Shown here in pieces: positions 45,014-54,109 of a stretch of 64,000 bases of DNA. The notes under the pieces were generated by a model that worked only from the letters and a program-made list of their open reading frames with translations, did no database searches and was not told where the DNA came from. A program made the translations under genes and the position numbers. Origin of the DNA: Algoriphagus resistens (GTDB lineage Bacteria > Bacteroidota > Bacteroidia > Cytophagales > Cyclobacteriaceae); contig NZ_LMXN01000001.1 in the NCBI RefSeq assembly GCF_001442615.1, positions 682,001 to 746,000 of the forward strand, written 5' to 3'. Each line of letters begins with the position of its first letter. Within the stretch, counting starts at the first letter, position 1.

Positions 45014-45313
45014 ATGATAGTTCAAGCGAAACAGTTACCTGAATTCAATGAATTGCTCTTGACCTTGAAGAGTAATTTCGAAAATTACTCAGTTTATACA
45101 TTTGCCTCTAGGCCTACAAAAAGTATAATAGTTCGAAAATCTGCCTCCGTTGGGGTACAAATAACCGTTCATGATAATCAGATTAGGATTGATGCATGTT
45201 GCCCTAACATTTTTATATCAGCCCTAGTGGGGTTTATAAGCGCAGTTTTACCTCCATTTATTCATTTTGAAATGAAGATTTCAGATTTCTTGAAAAATAA
45301 ATACAATCGATGA
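45014..45313 (+). CDS. Small hypothetical membrane protein
   Basis: 99 residues, family not recognised. A soluble N-terminal half (LPEFNELLLTLKSNFENYSV, RKSASVGVQITVHDNQIRID) is followed by one hydrophobic helix (NIFISALVGFISAVLPPFI, about 66-84) and a basic tail. Preceded by the second 229-bp repeat copy. Normal codon use and a clear start favour a real gene. Confidence 0.6.
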   Translation: MIVQAKQLPEFNELLLTLKSNFENYSVYTFASRPTKSIIVRKSASVGVQITVHDNQIRIDACCPNIFISALVGFISAVLPPFIHFEMKISDFLKNKYNR

Positions 45314-45434
45314 ACTTGGTTAACAGCCAACAAACAAGACCACTTTTTACTTTCAACTAACCCTTACTTAAGCTATATGCACTATATTTGGAGTTTAATG
45401 CTTTAGTTATCGTTATTTAGAAATCGTTGAAATC

Positions 45435-46382
45435 ATGCCTATGCTTCGTTTACTACTGACTTTTTTTTCATTTGTATTGATCACTACTGCTGTGTTTGCC
45501 CAGCAAGATGTGCCAAACTCCAAAGACCACCCACTTTTATCACGTTTTGAGGGATCCTGGATTTATAAGTACAATGTTAAGCAATTTGAAACCTATACTT
45601 ATCCTACTAGTAGTGAATTGGTTGATTATAATAAGCTTAAAGAGTCTGAATCAATCGACGGGGAGTACACCTTTATCGAATACGCCTCTCCAGAGGGAGT
45701 CACTGCTACCCAAATTTACCGTACATATGAAACCCAGCTTACCAAGGCCGGATTTAAAATCGTCTTTAGTTGCCGGACTTCAGAATGTGGGGATATGCCG
45801 ATGCATTTTGTAAGGGAGTACGTAGATGGGAGTACTGCCCTTGGCAATTCAATGGTGGGAGATAAAGGCTCATTTATAGTTGCTACAGGAAGCTATAAAG
45901 ATGACCCTTATTATGTGATTGTGGTAGTGGGAGAGGACAGAAGGGATAACAATTCCAGATACCTTTTGAATATTATCAGGCAAGAAAATCTCGATACCGA
46001 TAAAGTAGATGTGGCTTCAGTTACAGACAAACTTGAAACTGAGGGGAGATTTGCGTTTTATGGAATCCAATTTGACCTTAATAGTGCTGAACTCAAGCCA
46101 GAATCTACTGAAGCGCTTCAGGTTATGGCTGATTACCTTTCCGCAACTCCGGATTCGGAGGTCTTGATTGTGGGCCATACAGATAATTCCGGCAATTTTG
46201 AATTAAATATGGAATTGTCCCAGAAAAGAGCTGATGCAGTAGTGAAGAGGCTAAGTGCAGATTTTGCTATCGATGCCAAGAGACTTATTCCGGTAGGGGT
46301 TGGGATGGCTTCCCCTTTAGCAAGTAATGCAACAGAAGAGGGTAGGGAAAAAAACCGTCGGGTGGAGATGGTTTTAAAATAA
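45435..46382 (+). CDS. OmpA-family protein with DUF4892-like N-terminal domain
   Basis: 315 residues. Signal peptide (FFSFVLITTAVFAQQ), an N-terminal domain (about 22-185) beginning KDHPLLSRFEGSWIYKYNVKQ that resembles DUF4892, and a C-terminal OmpA-like peptidoglycan-binding domain (about 205-315; FYGIQFDLNSAELKPES, IVGHTDNSGNFELNMELSQKRAD, NRRVEMVLK). It should anchor the outer membrane or a periplasmic protein to peptidoglycan. Confidence 0.88.
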   Translation: MPMLRLLLTFFSFVLITTAVFAQQDVPNSKDHPLLSRFEGSWIYKYNVKQFETYTYPTSSELVDYNKLKESESIDGEYTFIEYASPEGVTATQIYRTYETQLTKAGFKIVFSCRTSECGDMPMHFVREYVDGSTALGNSMVGDKGSFIVATGSYKDDPYYVIVVVGEDRRDNNSRYLLNIIRQENLDTDKVDVASVTDKLETEGRFAFYGIQFDLNSAELKPESTEALQVMADYLSATPDSEVLIVGHTDNSGNFELNMELSQKRADAVVKRLSADFAIDAKRLIPVGVGMASPLASNATEEGREKNRRVEMVLK

Positions 46383-46466
46383 GGCTCAATAGTACATACA
46401 GTTTGAATGTAGCTGCCTTTAGTAAGAGAATTGAATTTTTATTTCTAAGGTAGATTTGAATTCACA

Positions 46467-46934
46467 ATGAAGAAGTTAGGCGGGATATTGATAGTGCTGC
46501 TTTTATTTTCGGGGTGTAATGCCTTTAAAGGTAATTTAGATCCTACCGGAACCTATAGTTTTGGATTGAGACCGATGGGGGAGGAAGATTCAGGTATAGG
46601 ATACAATGGGTTGATTCAGGTCATCGGGATTGGCAACAATAAAATTGCCATGACCTTTGAAGTCAACAAAGGGGCGCCAAGTTACAATTCCGGTTCTTTT
46701 GTGGATACACTGGCTTATGCTGACAACAGGTCAATATTCACTATTCCGGCCATTGATCCTTCCTGCCGGATTACCTTTGAATTTGACAGAAAGGGAGTAG
46801 AAGTGAATGAAGAAGCGGATAATCTTAATTCTGCCTGTGGCTTTGGAAATGCTGTAGTAGCCAAAGGTTATTTCAAAAAGGTTTCAAAGAAAAAACCTGT
46901 TCTCAAAGCCCCTTTAACAGGCGAGACGTTGTAA
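46467..46934 (+). CDS. Hypothetical lipoprotein
   Basis: 155 residues with a clear lipobox (LLLFSGCNAF, Cys17). The remainder is a small beta-rich domain (LDPTGTYSFGLRPMGEED, GYNGLIQVIGIGNNKIAMTF) I do not recognise. Follows the OmpA-family gene by 84 bases. Confidence 0.7.
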   Translation: MKKLGGILIVLLLFSGCNAFKGNLDPTGTYSFGLRPMGEEDSGIGYNGLIQVIGIGNNKIAMTFEVNKGAPSYNSGSFVDTLAYADNRSIFTIPAIDPSCRITFEFDRKGVEVNEEADNLNSACGFGNAVVAKGYFKKVSKKKPVLKAPLTGETL

Positions 46935-47051
46935 TGCACAAAAAGGATCTTTGCGCCACGATCAAAATTGTGCTATTGCCGAATAAACTATGCCCTTGAT
47001 TATCCCCATCTGTATTGTCCGAGAGACACTTTTTCGTATGACCTGCGATTG

Positions 47052-47459
47052 CTATTGGTCTAAAACCCCCAACACCCATCGAACATCAAAAGGATCCGTT
47101 AGCTCAATCAGTTTTTGCTCATCGTAATTCCCGTCAAAAGGCTTCTTTTTAGTACCCGTCAGTTTTTCAATAAGTTCCCTTCTTTGCTCCCTGTCTCTAC
47201 AGCCTAAAAAAACAGAAATGTAGTTCCCCAGCTTTCTTCCTTCGTTATGTACCAGGTCCGAACCATGAATGGTTATTCCCTCGGCAAGCAGCGATCCACT
47301 CACCACAATTTCCTTATTGGAAGGGAATTCTTTTTCAAAAGATTTCACCTGCAATACGCCCCCAAAGCAAGATTGGTAAAAGGTGAGTGCCTTTTTACAA
47401 TTTCCGGAGAATGTTATAAAAACGGCACTCATTGCTTTCTTATCGGTATGTGTTATCAT
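47052..47459 (-). CDS. VOC/PhnB-like protein
   Basis: 135 residues, vicinal-oxygen-chelate fold of the PhnB/3-demethylubiquinone-methyltransferase-like type: FITFSGNCKKALTFYQSCFGG, GSLLAEGITIHGSDL, LTDPFDVRWVLGV. Function within the family is rarely known. A start at Met10 (47432) is equally possible. Last gene of a five-gene minus cluster. Confidence 0.8.
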   Translation of the reverse strand: MITHTDKKAMSAVFITFSGNCKKALTFYQSCFGGVLQVKSFEKEFPSNKEIVVSGSLLAEGITIHGSDLVHNEGRKLGNYISVFLGCRDREQRRELIEKLTGTKKKPFDGNYDEQKLIELTDPFDVRWVLGVLDQ

Positions 47460-47470
47460 ATTGGATCAAA

Positions 47471-47920
47471 TCAGGCATCTGGAATTTCAGGTTCTACCAG
47501 CTTTATCAATTTATCCAGGGATTCCTGCCAGCCCAGATAGCACATTTCAACTGGAATAACATCGGGAATTCCTTCCTGTATCACGTTGAGTTCAGTGCCA
47601 CATGAGACTTTTTGGAGCTGTATTGTGGTCGTCATTTCCCCGGGTAGATTCGGGTCGTCAAACCTATCTGTGTACTTAATAAGTTCGTTGGGCTTTATTT
47701 CCAGGTATTCGCCTCCAAAGGAATGGCTATTTCCTGTACTGAAATTAATAAAGGTCATGCTAAACGATTCCCCCAACTTAAAATTCATTTGCTGTACGGT
47801 ACATAGAAAACCATAAGGAGGAAGCCAAAAGGAAATGGCCAGTGGGTCTGCAAATGCCCGAAATACCTTTTCGGGGCTTGCCTGAATTATTCTGTGTAAT
47901 GAAACTGTGTTGTTTTTCAT
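47471..47920 (-). CDS. SRPBCC-family (AHSA1-like) protein
   Basis: 149 residues from the chosen ATG. AHSA1/START-type ligand-binding fold: HRIIQASPEKVFRAFADPLA, FTFGGEYLEI-like FGGEYLEIKPNELIKYT, and the closing CYLGWQESLDKLIKLVEP. The longer open frame upstream is not homologous and overlaps the DUF1801 gene, so 47920 is preferred. Found with VOC, DUF1801 and DoxX genes, a grouping common in Bacteroidota. Confidence 0.85.
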   Translation of the reverse strand: MKNNTVSLHRIIQASPEKVFRAFADPLAISFWLPPYGFLCTVQQMNFKLGESFSMTFINFSTGNSHSFGGEYLEIKPNELIKYTDRFDDPNLPGEMTTTIQLQKVSCGTELNVIQEGIPDVIPVEMCYLGWQESLDKLIKLVEPEIPDA

Positions 47921-47939
47921 GATTATAGTATTTAGTTGG

Positions 47940-48320
47940 TTATTTACTTTTGGGTTTTGCCTTTGTCTCGTTTTCCTTTTTTCTAAAACCCACAATTTTC
48001 TTAATGAGCTGTTCAGGCAGTGGTTTTTCCATAGGAAATTGGATAACGGATTTGCTTGTTTTGTACCCCTGCAGATCAGTCTTGAAGTGTTCCCAAAATG
48101 CCTCACTGTAAGGATTCGATAAACTGATATGCTTAGCAAATGCACAGTAGTAGATCAGATAACCGTGGTATTTAAAACAGGGGATTTGATAGCTAATGGT
48201 TTCCTCTGCCTCAGGAACCAGGTCCTTAATGATTTTTCTGATGAGTTGCATTCTGTTTAAATGCTCACCGCTAAATCCCAGGTGGTAATCATCAATGGTT
48301 TGATAATCCGTCTTAGCCAT
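47940..48320 (-). CDS. DUF1801-family protein
   Basis: 126 residues: YQTIDDYHLGFSGEHLNRMQ, LVPEAEETISYQIPCFKYHG and GYKTSKSVIQFPMEKPLPEQL are the conserved landmarks of the DUF1801/YdhG family (an iron-chaperone-like fold). Ends in a Lys-rich tail. Start chosen at MAKTDYQT, overlapping the DoxX gene by 8 bases. Confidence 0.85.
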   Translation of the reverse strand: MAKTDYQTIDDYHLGFSGEHLNRMQLIRKIIKDLVPEAEETISYQIPCFKYHGYLIYYCAFAKHISLSNPYSEAFWEHFKTDLQGYKTSKSVIQFPMEKPLPEQLIKKIVGFRKKENETKAKPKSK

Positions 48321-48687
48321 GCCTATAAATCTTGTTGTTATAGATGTAGGAAACGGCAAGAATACCCAACACTATAAGAGGCAACAGCATGAATGAAAGG
48401 TTTTTGTCCACACAGGCATGACTGATAAATGCATAGATTAAACTAAAGGTCAGTCCCGCGTAAGCCCATTCCTTTAGCTTGGCCGGTACGCTGGGAACTG
48501 AAATAGCTATTACTCCCAACACTTTACTGAAAATAAGTGTATAGGCAAAGTAATCTGGGTAACCCAAGGGTTTTGTGCCTGCATTGACATATTCCGGGGC
48601 AAACAGTACGGTGCCAAGGGGCATCACCCCTTCCCAAAGTATCAGGATGATAGTCGCCGTCCAAAAGATTATTTTATTTTTCTTCAT
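48313..48687 (-). CDS. DoxX-like membrane protein
   Basis: 124 residues with four hydrophobic helices (about 8-28, 45-68, 73-92, 98-116) and the DoxX-like motif KPLGYPDYFAYTLIFSKVLG. Inner-membrane protein of unknown substrate. Overlaps the DUF1801 gene and lies 11 bases from the upstream SRPBCC gene, so all are in one operon. Confidence 0.8.
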   Translation of the reverse strand: MKKNKIIFWTATIILILWEGVMPLGTVLFAPEYVNAGTKPLGYPDYFAYTLIFSKVLGVIAISVPSVPAKLKEWAYAGLTFSLIYAFISHACVDKNLSFMLLPLIVLGILAVSYIYNNKIYRHG

Positions 48688-48698
48688 GGTAGTATTGA

Positions 48699-49124
48699 TT
48701 ATGGGTTGGTTGATTCAACATAGGTTACAAAATTGTTTAAAATGGCCTGCCATCCCTGTTTCTGAAATTCAGGGTCATTTTCGTTTTCCGCATCGAAGGT
48801 GGTTTCAATAAGGGTATTCCCATTTTGTTCAGAAAACAACGTTGTTGCCTTTCTTCCATCGCTCATTGTATAGGTAATCTCCTTATGCAGATCCACAGTA
48901 TCATAGGTGCCTTCAAAATCGAACCCGAAGCTGCCATCTTTTGCTTCCATTCTATTCTTAAACTTTCCACCTACTGTCAGGTCGTTTTCGCTACTTGGGC
49001 AATGCCAGCTTGGATCAGGACTATTCCATTGCATAATATCAGCAGGGGTATTCCACGCTTTCCAAACTTTTGCCACAGGAGCATTTACTGTGGCTTCAAC
49101 TTTAATTCTTGTTACTTGTGTCAT
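48699..49124 (-). CDS. SRPBCC-family (AHSA1) protein
   Basis: 141 residues: TVNAPVAKVWKAWNTPADIMQWN-type opening, DLTVGGKFKNRMEAKDGS, FSEQNGNTLIETTFDAEN and the C-terminal GWQAILNNFVTYVES. First gene of the minus-strand cluster; a second SRPBCC protein is encoded at 47471. Ligand unknown. Confidence 0.88.
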   Translation of the reverse strand: MTQVTRIKVEATVNAPVAKVWKAWNTPADIMQWNSPDPSWHCPSSENDLTVGGKFKNRMEAKDGSFGFDFEGTYDTVDLHKEITYTMSDGRKATTLFSEQNGNTLIETTFDAENENDPEFQKQGWQAILNNFVTYVESTNP

Positions 49125-49270
49125 GGTTTTAAGTTTTTATTGTTTACTAATTTGTATGATTCAAAATTACAACCGGCCAGGGAGTTATATATGTTGTGAA
49201 AATGACAATATCAGGGGTGGATAATGACAAGGCTATTCTTACATTAGGTAAATTTTTAATTTTAAGTGCA

Positions 49271-49366
49271 ATGGAACCGAGCATGACTCAAGAGTCACAC
49301 ACTGGAATGATTATAAGGCATGGGAGATTCCAAATGACCTTTAAAAGACAAATTATAAACACATGA
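49271..49366 (+). CDS. Short coupled upstream ORF (leader-peptide family, copy B)
   Basis: 31 codons: M-E-P-S-M-T-Q-E-S-H-T-G, then MIIRHGRFQMTFKR and QIINT. The stop TGA overlaps the ATG of the GlxA-type regulator (ATGA). Copy A at 9537, 40 kb away on the other strand, encodes almost the same peptide and shares the last 30 bases nearly unchanged. A second in-frame ATG is at 49283. Function unknown. Confidence 0.6.
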   Translation: MEPSMTQESHTGMIIRHGRFQMTFKRQIINT

Positions 49367-50340
49367 AAATTTCAGTCTTTGTCCCAGAGTATGGAGTAAT
49401 TGAAGCGGTTACACCGCCTTTCCGAAGTTTTAATACTGCTAATGAGTTTTTAACAACATTTGGGAAAAAGCCAGTTTTTCACGTAGAATATGTGGGCTTA
49501 AACGAATATGTGCCGGCAAACAATGGTGAGTACACCATTAAGACAGATCGATTGCTTAAGGATGTGACGCACACCGATTTGCTTATCATACCCCCCACAT
49601 TTGGCGATACAGACAAGGGTATACAGGCCAATTTGGAGGCAATTCCCTATTTTACAAAGTTGTACGCGAACGGGGCCCAACTTGCCAGTTTGTGCATCGG
49701 TGCTTTTCTACTGGCAGAAACAGGTTTGCTAAATGGTAAAAAATGCTCTACCCATTGGGCACATATTGAGGAGTTCAGGGAGAAATACCCAGAGGTGGAA
49801 GTTGCCGACGGTGCGATCATAACCGAACACGACAATATTTACAGCAGTGGCGGTGCAAGCAGCTTATGGAATCTGATATTATACCTGATCGAAAAGTTTT
49901 CCGACAGGGAAACCGCGGTAATGATTTCAAAATATTTTGCCTTGGATATGGGAAGGGACAGTCAATCGCAGTTCGCGATCTTCAGAGGCCAACGGTCCCA
50001 CGAAGATTCGGAAATCCAACTTGTGCAGGATTATATTGAAGCGCATTATGAAGAAAAAATAACTGTGGAATGTTTGGCAAATTTAATCAATGCAAGCAGG
50101 AGAACCTTTGAGCGAAGATTTAAAGCTGCTACCAACAATACCCCTATAGAATATACACAAAGAGTAAGAATAGAAGCAGCCAAAAAATTCTTCGAAGCCT
50201 CTAGAAAGAATGTTTCCGAAATAATGTTTGACGTAGGCTACACGGATACCAAAGCCTTTAGGGATATTTTCAAAAAAATAACCGGACTTACACCCATTGA
50301 GTACAGGAATAAGTTTGCGCGTGTTGGTTATGAGGTTTGA
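49363..50340 (+). CDS. GlxA-type AraC-family transcriptional regulator
   Basis: 325 residues. N-terminal DJ-1/PfpI amidase-like domain (about 1-190) with the nucleophile-elbow LASLCIGAFLLAETGLL (Cys about 112) and CSTHW; C-terminal AraC helix-turn-helix pair (about 220-320; ITVECLANLINASRRTFERRF, VSEIMFDVGYTDTKAFRDIFKK, GLTPIEYRNKF). Divergent from the SRPBCC/DoxX cluster and a plausible regulator of it. Its start codon overlaps the stop of a short upstream ORF. Confidence 0.92.
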   Translation: MKISVFVPEYGVIEAVTPPFRSFNTANEFLTTFGKKPVFHVEYVGLNEYVPANNGEYTIKTDRLLKDVTHTDLLIIPPTFGDTDKGIQANLEAIPYFTKLYANGAQLASLCIGAFLLAETGLLNGKKCSTHWAHIEEFREKYPEVEVADGAIITEHDNIYSSGGASSLWNLILYLIEKFSDRETAVMISKYFALDMGRDSQSQFAIFRGQRSHEDSEIQLVQDYIEAHYEEKITVECLANLINASRRTFERRFKAATNNTPIEYTQRVRIEAAKKFFEASRKNVSEIMFDVGYTDTKAFRDIFKKITGLTPIEYRNKFARVGYEV

Positions 50341-50379
50341 TGCGCTGTCATGTTTTTACTACTGAAAATCAATAGTACT

Positions 50380-52161
50380 ATGGTTAATTGTGTACGAGGA
50401 TTGTTTTGGGTCTTTTTTTTATTCATAGGTTCTAGCACGCTTTCCGCTGAGTCACTGCTTGAGTTCAGGGTGAACTTAGCTGGATATAGGACTCATTTGC
50501 CTAAGAAAGCGCTCCTGCTGAGCCAACAGAAATTGAAAGGTAAGATACTTTTGAAAAGAGCGGATGGAGAATCCATAGCAGTCTTTAAACCGACAGAACT
50601 GGCCTCAACATGGCATCCATTCTCCCATACCTATTCAATTGATTTTTCAGAAATTACAGATGATGGGGAATATTTTTTTGAGATCAGTGGCAGGCAAATC
50701 AAAAGTGAAGTGTTCTCCATTGGGGTATATCCCGATTGGCAGGAAGATGTGGTAGGTTTTATTAGGACACAGCGATGTGGTTTCAACCCGTTCACAGGGC
50801 AATTCTGTCATCAGCAGGACGGCCTGAGCTTTTTTGGGATCAAAGAAGATTCTACCAGAATAGATGCTACCGGGGGATGGCATGACGCAGGGGATCAGTT
50901 AAAGTATCTGATCACAGGCAGTAACACGGCCGCCAGATTACTGATGGCCTATCAAATGAATCCTGAAGCCTTTGCCGATGTGGTAAATGCCCGGGGCTTG
51001 GCAGGGGAAAACGGTATTCCTGATGTATTGGATGAAGCTAAATGGGGATTGGAATGGCTCCTTAAACTACATCCGGGACCAGGGGAGCTTTACCACCAGG
51101 TAGCCGATGACCGGGATCATCGTGGATTCAAACTCCCACATCAGGATAATGCAGATTACGGCTGGGGGCCAAACAGCTTCAGGCCTGTTTATTTTGCGGA
51201 TGGTGAGCCGCAGGGACTGTCAAAATATAAGAGCGAGGCAACCGGAATTGCGAATCTTGCCGGGCGGTCTGCTGCTGCTTTAGCGCTGGGCTATCAGGTA
51301 TTCAGCCAATTTAATAAATACCAGGTCTTTGCCGAGACCTGTTTGCAAGCTGCGTTGGATCTATATAAAATGGGGCAAAAGCAAGAGGGATACCAGCAAG
51401 GAAACAGTTTTTCGGCACCTTATCGCTATGAGGAAAATACCTGGGCCGATGACATGGAGTGGGCTGCTGCTGAGCTTTACAAAAGCACAAAACATGAAGA
51501 TTTCCTGGATGAGGCACGTCGGTATGCTGAAATTATTACTACCTGGTCATGGATGGAAAGGGATACTGCGAGCCATTATGAGATGTACCCCTTTGTGAAT
51601 ATGGGGCATTACGCACTCTGGCAGGCAGGCACAGATGAGGATAAAGAGAAAATGGCGGGTTACTATGAGCATAACCTCCGGCAGATCCAGAGGCGGGCAG
51701 ATAAAACCCCGTATGGCGTCGGCCACTTGTTTATCTGGTGCTCGAATAATCTGGCGGCAGCTGTGGCCACTCAGGCGATGCTTTATGAGGAGATGACAGG
51801 ATCCCAGAAGTTCAGGCCTTTGATGCAGGACCATGTCAACTGGCTTTTAGGTCTGAACCCCTGGGGAAGCAGCATGATAACCGGATTACCGGAAGGTGCG
51901 GATTTTCCGTTGGATGTACACATGCCTTTTTGGAGAATTTTGAATAAATCAGTCAAAGGAAGCCTGGTAGACGGGCCTCTTTGGTCTACCATCCATGACC
52001 AAATGCTTGGAATAGAACTCGAGGAGGAAGATGAGTACAGCCATCTTCAACCCGCCCATGTGAAATATATGGATGATTGGATGGACTACAGCACCAATGA
52101 GCCTACGTTGGACGGATCGGCAGAATTGCTGATGATTCTTACCTTTCTGAGCAATGATTAG
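50380..52161 (+). CDS. Glycoside hydrolase family 9 (endoglucanase)
   Basis: 593 residues with a signal peptide (RGLFWVFFLFIGSSTLSAES). N-terminal immunoglobulin-like CelD domain (about 26-125; RVNLAGYRTHLPKKALLLS), then the GH9 alpha-barrel with the catalytic-base motif GGWHDAGDQLKYLIT (about 168), VPDVLDEAKWGLEWLLK-like GIPDVLDEAKWGLEWLL, HLFIWCSNN, and near the C-terminus NEPTLDGSAELLMIL with the proton-donor region. Cuts beta-1,4-glucan or xyloglucan in the periplasm or at the surface. An ATG at 50350 would add ten residues. Overlaps the NodB-like gene by 8 bases. Confidence 0.93.
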   Translation: MVNCVRGLFWVFFLFIGSSTLSAESLLEFRVNLAGYRTHLPKKALLLSQQKLKGKILLKRADGESIAVFKPTELASTWHPFSHTYSIDFSEITDDGEYFFEISGRQIKSEVFSIGVYPDWQEDVVGFIRTQRCGFNPFTGQFCHQQDGLSFFGIKEDSTRIDATGGWHDAGDQLKYLITGSNTAARLLMAYQMNPEAFADVVNARGLAGENGIPDVLDEAKWGLEWLLKLHPGPGELYHQVADDRDHRGFKLPHQDNADYGWGPNSFRPVYFADGEPQGLSKYKSEATGIANLAGRSAAALALGYQVFSQFNKYQVFAETCLQAALDLYKMGQKQEGYQQGNSFSAPYRYEENTWADDMEWAAAELYKSTKHEDFLDEARRYAEIITTWSWMERDTASHYEMYPFVNMGHYALWQAGTDEDKEKMAGYYEHNLRQIQRRADKTPYGVGHLFIWCSNNLAAAVATQAMLYEEMTGSQKFRPLMQDHVNWLLGLNPWGSSMITGLPEGADFPLDVHMPFWRILNKSVKGSLVDGPLWSTIHDQMLGIELEEEDEYSHLQPAHVKYMDDWMDYSTNEPTLDGSAELLMILTFLSND

Positions 52162-52879
52162 ATCTCTTATTTCATTTTTCATCATTTTATTAGGCCATAC
52201 GATCCAAGCGCAAGAGACAGTTGATGACTACGGTGCATTAATCAGATCTGATTCTAATCAAAAGATAATTTATTTGTGCTTTACCGGTCATGACTATTTT
52301 GAGGGATTTGACCATGTGTTAGCTGTTTTGAAAGAAACCGATAGTAAAGGCAATTTTTTTCTGACCGGAGATTTTGTCAGAGCTCATCCCGGGTTGGTTG
52401 CTGAAATCGCTGAAGCAGGGCACCTGGTGGGGGCTCATTCCGACAAGCATCTCCTGTATTGCGATTGGGATAAAAGGGATAGTCTGTTAATTCAACCAAA
52501 TGAAATCCAACAGGATATTTCAGCAAATTTGAGTGCGCTGGAAAAGCTTGATATATCCCCTAAAATATTCATGCCTCCCTATGAATGGTATAATGCTGAG
52601 GTGGTGAAAATCGCCGCCGGGTTAGGCCAGACGACAGTGAATTTTTCACCGGGTACCCGTTCAAATGCAGACTATACTACTCCGGATATGAAGAATTATA
52701 TCTCCAGTCCCGATATTTTAAAAAGTATTTATAGTTACGAATCCAGCTATGGATTGAATGGATTTCATTTACTTGTGCATCCGGGAACCGATCCAAAGCG
52801 GCAGGATAAATTCTACCTTCATCTTAAAAAGCTGGTTCTCGAACTGCGGGGGAGAGGCTATGGTTTTGGAAAATTTTAA
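52154..52879 (+). CDS. NodB-like polysaccharide deacetylase with altered motif 1
   Basis: 241 residues, signal peptide (LISFFIILLGHTIQA). NodB fold: motif 2 HLVGAHSDKHLLY, FFLTGDFVRAHPGLVAEIAEAG and motif 3 MPPYEWYNAEV are present. Motif 1, normally TFDDG, is CFTGHDYFEG, so the paired catalytic Asp residues are not in the usual place. It may remove acyl groups with an alternative residue or be a binding protein. Translationally coupled to the GH9 gene, suggesting action on the same polysaccharide. Confidence 0.83.
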   Translation: MIRSLISFFIILLGHTIQAQETVDDYGALIRSDSNQKIIYLCFTGHDYFEGFDHVLAVLKETDSKGNFFLTGDFVRAHPGLVAEIAEAGHLVGAHSDKHLLYCDWDKRDSLLIQPNEIQQDISANLSALEKLDISPKIFMPPYEWYNAEVVKIAAGLGQTTVNFSPGTRSNADYTTPDMKNYISSPDILKSIYSYESSYGLNGFHLLVHPGTDPKRQDKFYLHLKKLVLELRGRGYGFGKF

Positions 52880-53001
52880 AGCCCTGTCCAGCTCCTTAGT
52901 TCTTTGTAGTTTGGAAAGAACAGTAGCGTAGGACCAGGACAAATTCAACCGGCGCCCGATTATACAGGATAGGGGCAATGCAGCGCATGGCCCTGGCTAA
53001 T

Positions 53002-54018
53002 CTATGGTTGATAGGGTCCAAGCACCACCAGCTTATCCCCTGATAAATCCACCTCAAACAAATGGGGAACTCTGTGATACCTGCCATCAACGGCTTTATG
53101 GCTGTGAACACCCATCAGCATTTTGTCATCCAATGATTTGAACAGCATACCGTGACCAAAATTAGGAGGAGTCACAGGCTCTTCTTCCTGAATCCAGGGG
53201 CCATGCAGCGTACCACTTTCAGAATAGGCCACCCCTTGTACATACACATCATATATCCAGCTTGTCCATAACATGCCTAAACGCCCGGTGCCCGTGCGGA
53301 ATAAGAAAGGGCCATCCGTAACTTTGTTCGGGACATCATTTCCATTTGCATCCTTTTCCCTGCTCCATGGAGAATCACTCGCTTTAAAAAGTAATTCCCC
53401 TTCTCCCAGTGATCCGCTCAAATCAGGTTTTAACTCAATTTTTTCAATTGTACCATTGAGGTTTTGTAACCACTCGTAGCAATAAACCATGTAAGGTTTT
53501 CCATCAGTATCTATCCAGAATGTACCGTCAAGGGTAGGTTTGTCGGCCGGCAAATAGATGGGGTCTACCATAGGTACATATGGACCGCCTGGCTCACTGC
53601 TTACCAGTACATGACTGGCGCGGCGATCAATGATGTTTCCGGCTACCGTATCAATTTTTATAGTGGTATTGGTAAAGGTGGCGAAGTAATAATAGTTGTC
53701 CTGATATGTATGAAGTTCAGCTGCCCAAATCATAGGATCAGGTCCCATCCAAGAGCCGGGGTCGGTTTTAGTAACCTGATAAGGCCCTTCCCAATGCTTC
53801 AGGTCTTTACTTTTCCAAAGCATACCCCCCGTACCCGTCATATAGTACATCTGTGTGTTCCGGTCGGCTAAAATATACGGATCACTTAACCGGATAGAAT
53901 CCAGAGGCAAGTTTTTTCTAAAGAACTGTTCTTGCTGCCCCATACAAATGGTAGCAAAAAATAAGCATAAAATTGTAAGAGAGAGCTTTTGACTAACAGC
54001 GGATAAGTTTAACTTCAT
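53002..54018 (-). CDS. Glycoside hydrolase family 43 protein
   Basis: 338 residues with signal peptide (LSLTILCLFFATICMGQQ). Five-bladed propeller features of GH43: RLSDPYILADRNTQMYYMTG (catalytic Asp), WMGPDPMIWAAELH, LDGTFWIDTDGKPYMVYC, the proton-donor segment near VTDGPFLFRTGTGRLGMLWTS and GHGMLFKSLDDKMLMGVHSH. Likely arabinanase, xylosidase or galactosidase on hemicellulose side chains. Convergent with the GH9/NodB pair. Its leader holds a short upstream ORF ending 5 bases before the start. Confidence 0.9.
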   Translation of the reverse strand: MKLNLSAVSQKLSLTILCLFFATICMGQQEQFFRKNLPLDSIRLSDPYILADRNTQMYYMTGTGGMLWKSKDLKHWEGPYQVTKTDPGSWMGPDPMIWAAELHTYQDNYYYFATFTNTTIKIDTVAGNIIDRRASHVLVSSEPGGPYVPMVDPIYLPADKPTLDGTFWIDTDGKPYMVYCYEWLQNLNGTIEKIELKPDLSGSLGEGELLFKASDSPWSREKDANGNDVPNKVTDGPFLFRTGTGRLGMLWTSWIYDVYVQGVAYSESGTLHGPWIQEEEPVTPPNFGHGMLFKSLDDKMLMGVHSHKAVDGRYHRVPHLFEVDLSGDKLVVLGPYQP

Positions 54019-54022
54019 AGGT

Positions 54023-54109
54023 TTATAACTGATTTTTTCTGGTCATATGGAATCTCGCGCGGCGCATAATCATTTCTCTGTAAGTTGCCTGCAACATGTT
54101 CGATTTCAT
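54023..54109 (-). CDS. Short upstream ORF (leader-peptide family, copy C)
   Basis: 28 codons: M-K-S-N-M-L-Q-A-T-Y-R-E, then MIMRRARFHMTRKNQL and TAA, ending 5 bases before the GH43 start. Relative to copy A an arginine is kept with a changed codon (AGG versus CGC), pointing to conservation of the peptide. Function unknown. Confidence 0.55.
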   Translation of the reverse strand: MKSNMLQATYREMIMRRARFHMTRKNQL

